Positions 34,964 to 44,150 of a stretch of 64,000 bases of DNA are shown here, in pieces. A program made the position numbers and the translations under genes. This stretch comes from Flavobacterium sp. W4I14. Lineage in GTDB: Bacteria; Bacteroidota; Bacteroidia; Sphingobacteriales; Sphingobacteriaceae. Location: assembly GCA_030817875.1 (NCBI GenBank), contig JAUSZU010000001.1, positions 5,208,001 to 5,272,000 on the forward strand, in the 5' to 3' direction. How positions within the stretch are numbered: position 1 is the first letter of the stretch; each line of letters begins with the position of its first letter. The notes beneath the pieces were generated by a model. It was not told where the DNA came from and searched no databases. It saw only the letters and a program-made list of their open reading frames with translations.

Positions 34964-35093
34964 TGACATTCTGAACGCAGTGAAGAATCCTTAAAGGATG
35001 GAACAAAGTTCGTAACGTTAACAGCAAAGCCAGTATGTTAATTAGCGTGTGTTGCTCATCGCGAACAGATCCTTCACTGCGTTTAGGATGACA
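34964..35093. repeat. Family E inverted element (AACGCAGTGAAG type)
   Basis: The left end TGACATTCTGAACGCAGTGA (then AGAATC) and the inverse at 35068-35093 match at 22 of 26 positions. The element of 130 nt fills the gap between the convergent gapN-like and acetylesterase genes. Confidence 0.7.
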
Positions 35094-35103
35094 AACTATT
35101 TTT

Positions 35104-35844
35104 TTACTTTAAACTCTTCACCAAGTTCAACTTTAACTCTTTAATCCCTTTCACCACTAAACCGGCAACTTGTTTTGCTCCTTCCGGGCTTAAATGTGTA
35201 TTGTCTTTCTTGCCATTTGGATAGTTCACATTCCCCGAATCAACATAATTGAATAATTTAATGGATGGCTCTTCACCTAAGCGGTTTAATAAACTTTCGG
35301 TTTTCACCAGCATATCAATTAAAGGAACACCTAAAGAATCGGCCACCTGGCGGGTAATTCGAGGATAATCCCCATGAGAATCGAGTAAAACCCCGTTCTT
35401 GAAACTTCTGCGAGAGATTGGTGTAAGTAAAACAGGAAATGCTTTTTTACTTCTGGTTTCTTTTACATAATTAACCAGATTGATCTTGAAATCTGCTAAG
35501 GATACACCGACAGCTGGTTTATCAACTTTCTCATCGTTATGCCCGAATTCGATAAAAACATAATCGCCTGGGTTTAACTGAGCCAATATTGGGTCCCAGC
35601 GTTTCTCTGCCCTGAAAGATTTTGTACTCCTTCCATTCAAAGCCCGGTTATCAACGTTAACATCAGCCTTAAAATAAGATTGTAATGCCATGCCCCAGCC
35701 TGTTTCCGGATACGCTTTTTCTTCTTTATTTGCTGCGGTAGAGTCGCCAATGATATAGAGTTTTGTTTTCTTTGGGACGAATGTAAAAGAAAATAAAACG
35801 GCTATTGTTCCTGCCGCCAAAATTTTAAAGAAATTCCTGTTCAT
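35104..35844 (-). CDS. Second CE12-like acetylesterase (SGNH hydrolase)
   Basis: I start at 35844 (MNRNFFKILAAGTIAVLFSF), which gives a signal peptide; the frame runs on to 35892 inside the pectinesterase gene. The 246-residue enzyme has GDST with Ser35, the Gly block NGRSTKSF (70-77), GHND (101-104), and DNTH with Asp214 and His217, a complete SGNH set. It is related to but clearly different from the one at 16168-16959, so the two may target different acetyl positions. It follows the pectinesterase by 7 nt. Confidence 0.87.
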   Translation of the reverse strand: MNRNFFKILAAGTIAVLFSFTFVPKKTKLYIIGDSTAANKEEKAYPETGWGMALQSYFKADVNVDNRALNGRSTKSFRAEKRWDPILAQLNPGDYVFIEFGHNDEKVDKPAVGVSLADFKINLVNYVKETRSKKAFPVLLTPISRRSFKNGVLLDSHGDYPRITRQVADSLGVPLIDMLVKTESLLNRLGEEPSIKLFNYVDSGNVNYPNGKKDNTHLSPEGAKQVAGLVVKGIKELKLNLVKSLK

Positions 35845-35851
35845 GTTTTTA

Positions 35852-36880
35852 TCAGTTATTTGATTTAACTGGATTCCATTGATCCGTTCCACCTAATATA
35901 TTTTTTAAAGTATAGTTTTTTGCCTCTTTATCTGTTAATTGTTTTGTCCAGGGCAACCTTGTTTTAGGTGACGCGCCATCGCCCTTACTTTTATATTCTG
36001 CATAAAAAACGGTCAATTCCTTATTAGGGAACATCAGATCACCTTTCCATGGATTCCAACCTTCGGGCAAAATATGTTTCCCTAGATTGCAGCTGATGAA
36101 TACCGTTTTTGCATAAGGCCTCCAGGGTCTACCGAGATAAGCTTTCGTTACAGTTTCATCTGCAATGAGCGTACAATTTATAAAAACAAATCCAAACTTT
36201 TGCCTGGCCGAGGTTGATGCTGCTGTAACATATGAGTCACTTAAGTTTTTGATGGTACAATGTTGAAAAACAACTGTAGCCTTGCCGAAAATAAAATCGG
36301 TTGTTCCCTCAATATAACAGTCCTGGTAGTATTGCCTGCTATTTTCGATCGCGGCATACAGTGTATCCTGATTGCCCAGAAACCTGCAGTTTTTTGCGCT
36401 AAAACGATCGCCTTCTACATGTAAGGCTACCGCCTGTCCGACTCTTCCAGATGAGTTGATAATGGTTAAATTTTCAAGCTGGATATCATTTCCCTGAACA
36501 AGTACCGTAAATGAGGTATAAGTGCTGAATTTAGCATTGCCAAAAACATCCTTACCAGATGCATTGGACTTCCCTGAATAATCATCAAAGGTGATGATGG
36601 TATTTTCAGTATCCTCTCCAATTATAGAGATTTTGATCTTCCAAGAGGGAATAATTAGCTTCTCCTTATAGGTTCCGTTTTTAACATAAATTTTAACTGC
36701 TTTCTCGCCTAAATCCCTCACCGAATTAACAGCCTCCTGAATGGTTCTGTAATTTCCACTGCCATCCTGTGCAACAGTTATTTCTGAAGGATATTTGGGG
36801 TCCTGGGCATGGGCGTAAAGAATAGAAAAGGTACTTATAAAAAGTAGTGTGATCAGCTTAAAACAGGATATTTTTTTCAT
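35852..36880 (-). CDS. Second pectinesterase, CE8
   Basis: I start at 36880 (MKKISCFKLITLLFISTFSIL), giving a signal peptide; a TTG further up at 36967 lies in a repeat. The 342-residue protein has GQAVA (148-152), QDT with Asp172, DFIFG with Asp195, and LGRPW with Arg251. All catalytic residues are present, so it should de-methylate pectin. It pairs with the CE12-like gene (7-nt gap), giving a minus-strand de-esterification operon, the mirror of the GH43-CE12 pair at 16168-18604. Confidence 0.94.
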   Translation of the reverse strand: MKKISCFKLITLLFISTFSILYAHAQDPKYPSEITVAQDGSGNYRTIQEAVNSVRDLGEKAVKIYVKNGTYKEKLIIPSWKIKISIIGEDTENTIITFDDYSGKSNASGKDVFGNAKFSTYTSFTVLVQGNDIQLENLTIINSSGRVGQAVALHVEGDRFSAKNCRFLGNQDTLYAAIENSRQYYQDCYIEGTTDFIFGKATVVFQHCTIKNLSDSYVTAASTSARQKFGFVFINCTLIADETVTKAYLGRPWRPYAKTVFISCNLGKHILPEGWNPWKGDLMFPNKELTVFYAEYKSKGDGASPKTRLPWTKQLTDKEAKNYTLKNILGGTDQWNPVKSNN

Positions 36881-36946
36881 TTTGGTCAATAAAGATCTGA
36901 ATTTAATTTTATTTAATAACTCCTGGATTGTCATTACCCAAGAGTC

Positions 36947-37051
36947 GTCATCTCGAGCGCAGTGCAACGTAGCCGAGAGATCTATCGGGGCAGATCTCTC
37001 CTCCTAAAGGAGTTTCTTTGGAACACTTTGCGATGCTCTGGTCAAGATGAC
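36947..37051. repeat. Family D inverted element (copy 2)
   Basis: Ends GTCATCTCGAGCGCAGTGCA and, inverted, GTCATCTTGACCAGAG share the GTCATCTYGA core with the copy at 8709-8828. GAGAGATCT and AGATCTCTC pair inside. It sits between the pectinesterase operon and the SusCD operon end, so it separates two units. Confidence 0.7.
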
Positions 37052-37103
37052 ATTTTTTCGATTGAATCTGTAGATATGTATCCTATCGAGAGATATTTTC
37101 ATT

Positions 37104-37130
37104 AAAAAAGGGCAGATTAAAACCTGCCCT
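37104..37130 (-). terminator. Terminator of the SusC-SusD-surface lipoprotein operon
   Basis: Read on the minus strand: AGGGCAG, an 8-nt loop, CTGCCCT, then TTTTT. It lies 11 nt after the stop of the gene ending at 37141. Confidence 0.87.
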
Positions 37131-37140
37131 ATAATTTTTG

Positions 37141-38781
37141 TTAGTATGTCCACCTTGGATCGCCGATCGGACCACCAGTGCTTCCCGCACTTCTTAAAGG
37201 CGAACCAACAGCTATGGTAAAATCAGTTGTTGTAGCTGTCCAGCCTGTATTGATAGATTGGTTACTGGCCAAAGTTGCCGGCCCAAAAGTTAAAGCAGTA
37301 CCATTTGTTAAGGCAGTAAATAAGTTGAAATAATTACTGTTCGAAATTTTTATTGAACTCCCTGCCCCAGTACCTCTAATCGCTGCCGCCACTACGGTAC
37401 CAGATTTTGGGGTATTTGCGAATATGCTGTTCTGGATGCTGAAATTAATAGGATTAGTACTCGCATCGAGCAATGCATATTTTGTACTACCACCAAATCC
37501 GTTAATTGTACAATTACTAAAATTTACAACGGGTATCGCTGCCAAGATTAGTTTACTGGCGATAACTAAACCTGCTCCGCTGTTGTAAAATGTTGATTTT
37601 GTAACTGTTAATGTTTTAAATTCAATATTGTCTAAATGGAAGGTATAATACGCGGCAGACGAGTTTACTCCAAAATCGTAGATTATCGAATTATTAACGG
37701 TAATGCCTGAAATTTTTTGATCACCCGTAACGGTTCCTCTATTGGCTCTTAGAAATGATGTATTTGCTGCATGAACGATACAATTATCTACTATGATGTT
37801 TGTAAACGTTGCAGCTGCACCTACAACTGGCGAACCGATAAGATTTAAAAAATAAGCTGCATTTAAAGCTGTTCCATCAAACTCAATACCCGAAAGCGTT
37901 ACGCCAGCCCCTGTACCCTCTAAATCAATTTCTTTATAATTTACCTTTGTATCGGTTGGGTTGCCTGATGTTGATTTTATGGTAATGGTCTTTTGGGTAA
38001 TGAAAGTGGTTGCCAACAAGGTATAAGTGCCTGGGTTTAAACCAATAATTGCCCCATTTGCCGCGCTGGCAATCGCTGCAGCCAGGTCATCACCAGGATT
38101 TAATTTTACCGTATATGTGGTTGGCGCAAGGGTATTAAAAGTGGCAATTCCTTTGCTTTTTGTTCCTGCAAATAGTTCGGCAGTATATTTTGTCCCTGCT
38201 GTTAATCCTGTTATGGCTTTTAATCCTGCCGAGGCATCAGTGGCACTCAGTGTTATCGTGGTTGCCGTTCCGCTTTCAGGGGTTAAAACGATGGATGTTA
38301 AACCAACGGTTGGGGTATAACGCAGTGTAATGTTATTTTCCTTAATTTCATTATCTCTTATGGCTGCAAAAAGTTGAATCCCGGTTAACTGAAAAGCACT
38401 GCTACGTATATATTTCGATTCTGGCTGGCTTTCAGTTGCGTTGGCTTTAACCCTTGCATAATACTTGGTTCTTACCGCTAAATTCTCTTCAGTTACCGTT
38501 ACACCGGCTGTATCAGCTGTCGTGGTGTAATTTACTGTAGCAAATAGCGAATCCGTAGAGAAATCGATACTGTATTTAAAGGTTTTTCCAGTCGACATTA
38601 AAGGAGCTGTCCAGATTAATTTCGCTGAAGTTTCACCAGCGGTAATTTTTACATCGCTTGGCTTAAATATCCGTGCTGGTTCTGTTGGAATATCTTCTTC
38701 CTTTTTACAAGAAGAAATTGCCGCAACCATCAATAATAAAACGACGAATTTAAACCCTAATTGATTTATAAATGTTTTCAT
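37141..38781 (-). CDS. Surface lipoprotein with FN3 and beta-helix domains (DUF4957/DUF5123 type)
   Basis: A 546-residue protein with a lipoprotein signal (lipobox ending in AAISSC, Cys25). A fibronectin-III-like domain lies about 38-130 (PSDVKITAGETSAKLIWTAP, YYARVKANATESQP), and a second Ig-like part about 130-220. A parallel beta-helix with pectate-lyase-like rungs follows (about 225-500: GAIIGLNPGTYTLL, VTLSGIEFDGTALN, IIVDNCIVHA, GITVNNSIIYDFG). It fits the DUF4957/DUF5123 proteins encoded with SusCD in pectin loci. No lyase active site is evident, so glycan binding at the cell surface is the likely job. It starts 13 nt after susD. Confidence 0.8.
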   Translation of the reverse strand: MKTFINQLGFKFVVLLLMVAAISSCKKEEDIPTEPARIFKPSDVKITAGETSAKLIWTAPLMSTGKTFKYSIDFSTDSLFATVNYTTTADTAGVTVTEENLAVRTKYYARVKANATESQPESKYIRSSAFQLTGIQLFAAIRDNEIKENNITLRYTPTVGLTSIVLTPESGTATTITLSATDASAGLKAITGLTAGTKYTAELFAGTKSKGIATFNTLAPTTYTVKLNPGDDLAAAIASAANGAIIGLNPGTYTLLATTFITQKTITIKSTSGNPTDTKVNYKEIDLEGTGAGVTLSGIEFDGTALNAAYFLNLIGSPVVGAAATFTNIIVDNCIVHAANTSFLRANRGTVTGDQKISGITVNNSIIYDFGVNSSAAYYTFHLDNIEFKTLTVTKSTFYNSGAGLVIASKLILAAIPVVNFSNCTINGFGGSTKYALLDASTNPINFSIQNSIFANTPKSGTVVAAAIRGTGAGSSIKISNSNYFNLFTALTNGTALTFGPATLASNQSINTGWTATTTDFTIAVGSPLRSAGSTGGPIGDPRWTY

Positions 38782-38794
38782 AATTAATATCTAA

Positions 38795-40639
38795 TTAATA
38801 ACCAAAATTTTGAGCCATACTCGGATTTTCGATCAATGTTGTTTTAGGATATGGGAAAAGTTCCTTTTTATTTGCTTCGAAGTAAAAAGCAATTCCCGTA
38901 GAAGTGCTGGTTATGGCATTTTCTTCTGTAACAGCCTTTCTCCAGTTTTTAGTGGTATATCCGCTCGGGGCTGTTGAAAGATTTAATCCTGGTGAAGCAA
39001 ATACATTATTTGGTACACCACCATAGAGATCGAGTGTGGCTACTTCGTTTACACTTGTTCCCAACAGGTAATTCGCCTCTTTGGCATAAACATAATTCGG
39101 TACGCTGGTATAATCGCCGGTTCCTGCAATCAAAGCACGTATTTTATTACGTGTTTCTTCAAATTTACTGCCCAATAAATTCCAGCGGATTAAATCATAT
39201 TTACGGATGCCCTCTCCTCCAAATTCCAATAACCTTTCTTTCACAATAGCAGTAAAAAAGCCGTTTTTATCCGTTGGTGTTACCGGGATTTGGCCTTCAA
39301 AACCAGCATAGGCACGTTTCTGTACTTCCTGCAAGGCATTAACTGCTGTAGCAGATGGTGCGCCGTTAATTTCATTATCAGCCTCTGCATACATTAACAG
39401 TATATCGGCAAAACGTAACATTGGCCAGTTTACCCCGAAAGTTTGAGCAGCAGAAGCGTTGTTAAAAGTTGTCCAAGATTTGCGGAATTTTCCATCCGTC
39501 ATGTTAGACAGGGTATTGATGATTTTTTTTGATGTTGCGGTAATTTCGAAAACGCCGATGGTTACATCCCTGCGGCAGTCTTTGGTGACATCAAATTCAT
39601 AAAAGTAAGTAGGAATAGCATTCATCCCACCGCCACCTGAACCAAAAGTAGATGCAGAGTTAAAGCGGATACCGTTATAATAACCTAATTTGCTATCGGT
39701 AGAAGCATTGCCACCAAAAGCAGCCACTTCAAACATCAGCTCGTGTGCATCATCGTAGCGTGTTGTGGTATGCAAGGTCTTGAACACATTTTCATAAACA
39801 GGATTCAGGCTATGCTCCGAACGGTGGTTCATAATATCCAAACACTCATCAAAAGCAATTTTATAATAAGTTAAATAATCAGCACTGCGTTCCATCGTAT
39901 GGTTGGCCGACCTTAGCGAATAGCCGCCTCTGGCTAAAGCAATACGAGCTCTTAAGCCTTTAATTGCACCTTTGGTATAACGGAAACTGCCGTATTCTGT
40001 GATTCCACTTCTCCATGGCACCAGGTCCTCAGCCATTTTTAAATCTGCGATGATCCGATCATAGGTTTTATTGCGGTCTATATTTGGGCCATACAATGTT
40101 TCGGCATCTGCAGAAGGCACGAAAGACGCAGGAACATCACCCCAGTTACGGATCAATTCATAAAGAAACTGTGCTCTTAAGGTTAAAGCTTCACCATAAT
40201 AGCGTTTCATAATCGTTTTGTCAGCCTCAGAGCCATTGGTATAAAGACTAGAGGCCGGGATAAATTTGATGCAGATATTTGCACGCTCTACCCCTGCATA
40301 TAACTGTAAAAATGGGTTGATCAGGTCGGTATTGTCTGAACTTGCACCGTACATGCTAATTCCTCTTCGATCGGAAGAGCTATAACTTCCCGACGTTTTA
40401 AAGTCATCGGCGGTTAAACCAAAGAGTGTAGATATGCGGCTTCCATAACCATTATCACCACAAAGACGGTTGTAAACTGCAATAATTGCCGCATTGGTAT
40501 TTGCTGTACTTTCAAAAACAACATCCGGACTGGAAGTTGATGGCGATTGTACATCTAAATATTTTTTACAAGAAGTAGTTATGCTCAATGCTCCAACAGC
40601 AATTACCATTAAAGCCGATTTTATAAATTTATTGTTCAT
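38795..40639 (-). CDS. SusD/RagB family nutrient-binding lipoprotein
   Basis: A 614-residue lipoprotein (lipobox ITTSC, Cys24, then KKYLDVQSPS, the usual SusD start). Helical TPR-like segments fit the family: AIIAVYNRLCGDNGYG, MKRYYGEALTLRAQFLYELIRNWGDVP, and the C-terminal RLLEFGGEGIRKYDLIRWNLL. SusD proteins sit on the outer surface and hand oligosaccharides to SusC. It is between susC (17-nt gap) and the FN3/beta-helix protein. Given the locus, the ligand is probably a pectin oligomer. Confidence 0.95.
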   Translation of the reverse strand: MNNKFIKSALMVIAVGALSITTSCKKYLDVQSPSTSSPDVVFESTANTNAAIIAVYNRLCGDNGYGSRISTLFGLTADDFKTSGSYSSSDRRGISMYGASSDNTDLINPFLQLYAGVERANICIKFIPASSLYTNGSEADKTIMKRYYGEALTLRAQFLYELIRNWGDVPASFVPSADAETLYGPNIDRNKTYDRIIADLKMAEDLVPWRSGITEYGSFRYTKGAIKGLRARIALARGGYSLRSANHTMERSADYLTYYKIAFDECLDIMNHRSEHSLNPVYENVFKTLHTTTRYDDAHELMFEVAAFGGNASTDSKLGYYNGIRFNSASTFGSGGGGMNAIPTYFYEFDVTKDCRRDVTIGVFEITATSKKIINTLSNMTDGKFRKSWTTFNNASAAQTFGVNWPMLRFADILLMYAEADNEINGAPSATAVNALQEVQKRAYAGFEGQIPVTPTDKNGFFTAIVKERLLEFGGEGIRKYDLIRWNLLGSKFEETRNKIRALIAGTGDYTSVPNYVYAKEANYLLGTSVNEVATLDLYGGVPNNVFASPGLNLSTAPSGYTTKNWRKAVTEENAITSTSTGIAFYFEANKKELFPYPKTTLIENPSMAQNFGY

Positions 40640-40656
40640 TTTCTTTAATGTTGAGG

Positions 40657-43600
40657 TTAAAATACCATGTTTATGCCAGCAAGGATGTATCTGCTGCGCG
40701 GATAAGCAGCGTAATCTATACCTGGCGTAAGTGGATTCGATCTTCGGGTGTTTGCTTCAGGATCATAACCTGTATAGCCCGTTATTGTATATAAGTTATT
40801 AACTGTTCCATATACCCTTAATTTTGAAATGAAACCTGTTTTTCTGATTAAACTTTGTGGTAAGGTATAGCCAAGTGTCAGGTTGCTGATTCTTAAAAAA
40901 GAGCCACTTTCAATAGCGTAAGAAGTTAAAGCATAGTTCCCCCCTGTTGGTGTCCATAAGGAAGTATTGGCGTTCATGGCAGTTAATAATGCCGGATCTG
41001 TTACCTTTACACCATTGGCATCAAAGTTCTGCCAGCGATCGTTCATCACCGCAAGTAAATTGTTGTCTTTTACATTGTACTGCGACGTAAACTCTATTTT
41101 GTTGGCATTGTACACCTTGCTTCCATAACTAAAATTTACAAATACAGTTAGATCGAAATTTTTATAGGCAAACTGATTGTTGAAACCACCCATGAATTTC
41201 GGCTGCGCTGTACCTAAAACCGTTCTGTCGTCATCCCCAATCATCATACTTGATGAAGAAGATAGTTTTTGAACCTTCATGTCGCCTGGCTGAGGATCAC
41301 GGTTACCCAATAATACCCTGCTATTTGCAACAGTTGGCTTAAGTGTATAGGTATAAGCACCAGTAGTTGTATTTTGGACGTAGGTGAAATCATCAACAGT
41401 ATATCGTCCGTCCGAAACAAAACCGTAAAACTGACCAACCGGCTGGCCTACTTCGACTTTAAAATCGCCTAAGCTGTTTACCCAGCCAGATTGTGTGATG
41501 TATGAATTTACGCCATTTTGCAGTTCGACAATTTTGTTCTTGTTGAATGAAATGTTGAAACTGGCATTGTAACTAAAGTTTCGTGTTTTAATCGCCTGGT
41601 AATTCAATTGCAGTTCGAAACCTGTATTTTGGGTTTTACCCACATTTTGCTGTTGTGTAGCGTACCCCGTAGTTTGTGGTACATTTGCATTTAAAAGCAG
41701 GTTTTTTGTTCTGTTGTCGTAATAATCCAAATTAAGCGATAACTTGTTTTTAAATAAATCGATATCAATACCCAGGTTTTTAGAGATATTGGTTTCCCAG
41801 GTAATGTTCGGGTTAGATAAAATATTTCCTGTAGCTGTACCTGAAATTAAACCAGTTGATACTGATCCATCTGTATCAGCATAACCACCAGTGGTAGAGC
41901 TTAGGTAGAACAAAGTTCTAAATAAATCCTGACCGATGCGGTTGTTCCCTGCTGCACCATAACTAAACCTAACTTTAAAGTTATCTAACCAATCGAGGTT
42001 CATATCTTTTACAAATTTCTCTTCCGTTACCCTCCAGGCAACCTGCGCCGATGGAAAATAACCCCATTGTTTCCCTGCCGCAAATAATGAAGAAGCATCT
42101 GTTCTGAAGTTTACAGTGGCAAGGTATTTATTTTTAAAGCCGTAAGAGGCCCTGCTAAATACTGAAAACTGTCTGGTGCCGGAAATTAGTGAAGTTGGTC
42201 TATCCTGAATGGTATTTGCAGGAGCGCTGCTCACAAAAGCATCATCAGGGGAGATGTTTATGGGTAAAAATTTAAGTACCGTTGTTCTCGAATCGATATC
42301 GACCATGTTGATTTCCTGGCCCACCAATAAATCTAAACTATGGTCTTTACCCAGATTTGGCTTATAGTTAATGGTGTTGGTATTGATAAAAGATTTTTGG
42401 GCTACCGTGTCCAGTTGGATGGCCGGTAAACCCGCATTGTTTCTGGCCACATTACTTACCGGACCGTTAAAGGTATTGATGTGCCTATTGGTTCTGTTAT
42501 AACCCACGGTACTCTTTATCGTTAAGTTTTTAAGAATTGAATATTGTACATAACCGCTCGAAATTAAATCGTTGCGGTAATCATATTTCAATTCCTGGTT
42601 GGCCAAAGTAATCGGGTTAGTTAATCCGGTGGTTAAATAATCTGCATCGAATAGGTCACCAGAATCACTTCCGCCAGAGTAGGGCTGATAACGTACCGAA
42701 TTTCTTAAGCGATTAGTACCTTGCGAACCTGTAGAGCTTGTTCCCACCCCATCAATACGCTGACCGCTGTAACGGGCATTTAGGCCAATCCTGAATTTAT
42801 CAGAAAATTTATGGTCTAAACGCATCGAAGCAAAAGTTCTCCGATAACCAGAATTAAGCATAATGCCATCTTCTTTTGTATTATTTACAGAAACATTGTA
42901 AGTGGTTTTAGAAGTACCGCCTGATAGATTTAAAACCTCGGTATTGCTCCATGCCTGACGGCCGAAAACTTTGTCCTGCCAATCGATATTTGGAATATTT
43001 TTGTAAATGTCAAGATCTTCAAACGTGCCATATTTTTTGGTAAAAGTATCTTTTACTTCCTGATTGGTGTTGTTGTTATAGAGCTCATATTGATATTTGA
43101 TAAACTCAGAAGGATTCATTACATCCAGTTCGTTTACAATCTGCCGCGCACCCGCATAAGCATCAAACGAAACAATCAGTCTTCCTTTTTTACCACTTTT
43201 TGTGGTAATAATAACTACTCCATTAGCACCTCTGCTGCCATAAATTGATGTTGATGCCACGTCTTTTAACACATCAATAGACTGGATTTCGTTCGGCGAT
43301 AGAATGGATAATGCATTTTCAACCTGGATTCCATCTACAATGTACAATGGCGAATTATCACCCGTAAGTGAGCTGCCACCACGCACTTTAATTACAATTT
43401 CGGCGCCTGGGCTTCCTTCTGTTGTGGTAACCGATACACCTGCCAGTTTACCAGCCAAAGCCTGGGCTGCGGTGCTTACCGGGAACTGATCAATATCTTT
43501 CCCGGTAATGGAAGATACTGAACCCGTTAAGGCTTCTTTACGCACAGATCCGTAACCGATATTTACCGTAACCTCTTGTAAAGTGTTGGCATCTTCTTCA

Positions 43601-43887
43601 AGTGTTACATCTATTTTGTTTTGCTCACCTACAGCAACATTTTTTGTTTTATAACCTACATAGGTAAAAATTAGGGTAGCGCCTTTAGCTGGAATGGTAA
43701 TTTTGTAAACTCCATTCGCATCAGTACTGGCTCCAATTTTCGAATCCTTTATTGATACACTCACGCCTATTAGTGGCTGCCCATCAGATTTATCCTTTAC
43801 AGTTCCTGTTAATTGTCTGTTTTGTGCTTGAGCAACAGATAATCCAAAAAAAGAGAGAAGTGCTAAAAAGAGTAAAACTCTGCTCAT
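40657..43887 (-). CDS. SusC/RagA family TonB-dependent outer-membrane receptor
   Basis: A 1076-residue outer-membrane protein with a signal peptide (about 1-21). A carboxypeptidase-regulatory-like domain follows (about 25-105, TGTVKDKSDGQPLIGVSVSIKDSKIGASTDANGVYKITIP), then the plug with GSVSSITGKDIDQFPVSTAAQALAGKLAGVSV and SPLYIVDGIQVE, DVLKDVASTSIYGSRGANGVVIITTKSG, and a beta-barrel ending in a terminal Phe. It imports oligosaccharides delivered by SusD using TonB energy. It is the first gene of the surface operon and diverges from lacI; an operator candidate sits 37 nt before its start. Confidence 0.96.
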   Translation of the reverse strand: MSRVLLFLALLSFFGLSVAQAQNRQLTGTVKDKSDGQPLIGVSVSIKDSKIGASTDANGVYKITIPAKGATLIFTYVGYKTKNVAVGEQNKIDVTLEEDANTLQEVTVNIGYGSVRKEALTGSVSSITGKDIDQFPVSTAAQALAGKLAGVSVTTTEGSPGAEIVIKVRGGSSLTGDNSPLYIVDGIQVENALSILSPNEIQSIDVLKDVASTSIYGSRGANGVVIITTKSGKKGRLIVSFDAYAGARQIVNELDVMNPSEFIKYQYELYNNNTNQEVKDTFTKKYGTFEDLDIYKNIPNIDWQDKVFGRQAWSNTEVLNLSGGTSKTTYNVSVNNTKEDGIMLNSGYRRTFASMRLDHKFSDKFRIGLNARYSGQRIDGVGTSSTGSQGTNRLRNSVRYQPYSGGSDSGDLFDADYLTTGLTNPITLANQELKYDYRNDLISSGYVQYSILKNLTIKSTVGYNRTNRHINTFNGPVSNVARNNAGLPAIQLDTVAQKSFINTNTINYKPNLGKDHSLDLLVGQEINMVDIDSRTTVLKFLPINISPDDAFVSSAPANTIQDRPTSLISGTRQFSVFSRASYGFKNKYLATVNFRTDASSLFAAGKQWGYFPSAQVAWRVTEEKFVKDMNLDWLDNFKVRFSYGAAGNNRIGQDLFRTLFYLSSTTGGYADTDGSVSTGLISGTATGNILSNPNITWETNISKNLGIDIDLFKNKLSLNLDYYDNRTKNLLLNANVPQTTGYATQQQNVGKTQNTGFELQLNYQAIKTRNFSYNASFNISFNKNKIVELQNGVNSYITQSGWVNSLGDFKVEVGQPVGQFYGFVSDGRYTVDDFTYVQNTTTGAYTYTLKPTVANSRVLLGNRDPQPGDMKVQKLSSSSSMMIGDDDRTVLGTAQPKFMGGFNNQFAYKNFDLTVFVNFSYGSKVYNANKIEFTSQYNVKDNNLLAVMNDRWQNFDANGVKVTDPALLTAMNANTSLWTPTGGNYALTSYAIESGSFLRISNLTLGYTLPQSLIRKTGFISKLRVYGTVNNLYTITGYTGYDPEANTRRSNPLTPGIDYAAYPRSRYILAGINMVF

Positions 43888-43924
43888 AGTTATTTATTTG
43901 AAGTAATTTGGTTTTTTATGATGC

Positions 43925-43938
43925 TGCAATCGCTTGCA
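43925..43938. promoter_or_regulatory. Palindromic LacI-type operator candidate before susC
   Basis: TGCAATCGCTTGCA is a palindrome (TGCAA, centre TCGC, TTGCA) with the central CG usual for LacI-family operators. It is 37 nt before the susC start and is the most symmetric of the sites in the window. Confidence 0.7.
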
Positions 43939-44050
43939 GATAGAATATAATTCTATTTCGGAATGTTATAGTTAGTTTATATTTGGTTACGTTGATGTAA
44001 CAATTTTACAAACTAAAAAGCAATTGAAACCAGATTTAACTAAAAAACTG

Positions 44051-44063
44051 TGCAAACGTTCCC
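44051..44063 (+). promoter_or_regulatory. LacI-type operator candidate before the lacI gene
   Basis: TGCAAACGTTCCC differs from the pectinesterase-1 site TGCAATCGTTCCC by one base. It lies 87 nt before the lacI-family start and suggests autoregulation. Confidence 0.62.
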
Positions 44064-44150
44064 AAAAACGTAGATGCGACGTTTATTAATATTAGCGATT
44101 GAATCCCCCCTTAAAGAGATATTTTTTGTAACTTGTACGCAATACGAAAC

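Larger units (their letters stand above)
43888..44150. other. Divergent susC-lacI regulatory region
   Basis: A 263-nt region between the susC start (minus) and the lacI start (plus). It contains two LacI-type operator candidates (43925-43938, 44051-44063) and a plus-strand TATATTTG box (43978-43985) at a distance of 165 nt from lacI. No gene is visible. Confidence 0.65.

Noticed and set aside
36881..36967. An extended N-terminus for pectinesterase 2 starting at TTG 36967
   Set aside because: The extra part encodes no signal peptide and runs through a repeat; the signal peptide begins at 36880.
37141..38781. A true pectate lyase in place of the FN3/beta-helix lipoprotein
   Set aside because: The beta-helix is similar, but I cannot see the lyase calcium site or catalytic Arg/Lys pattern.
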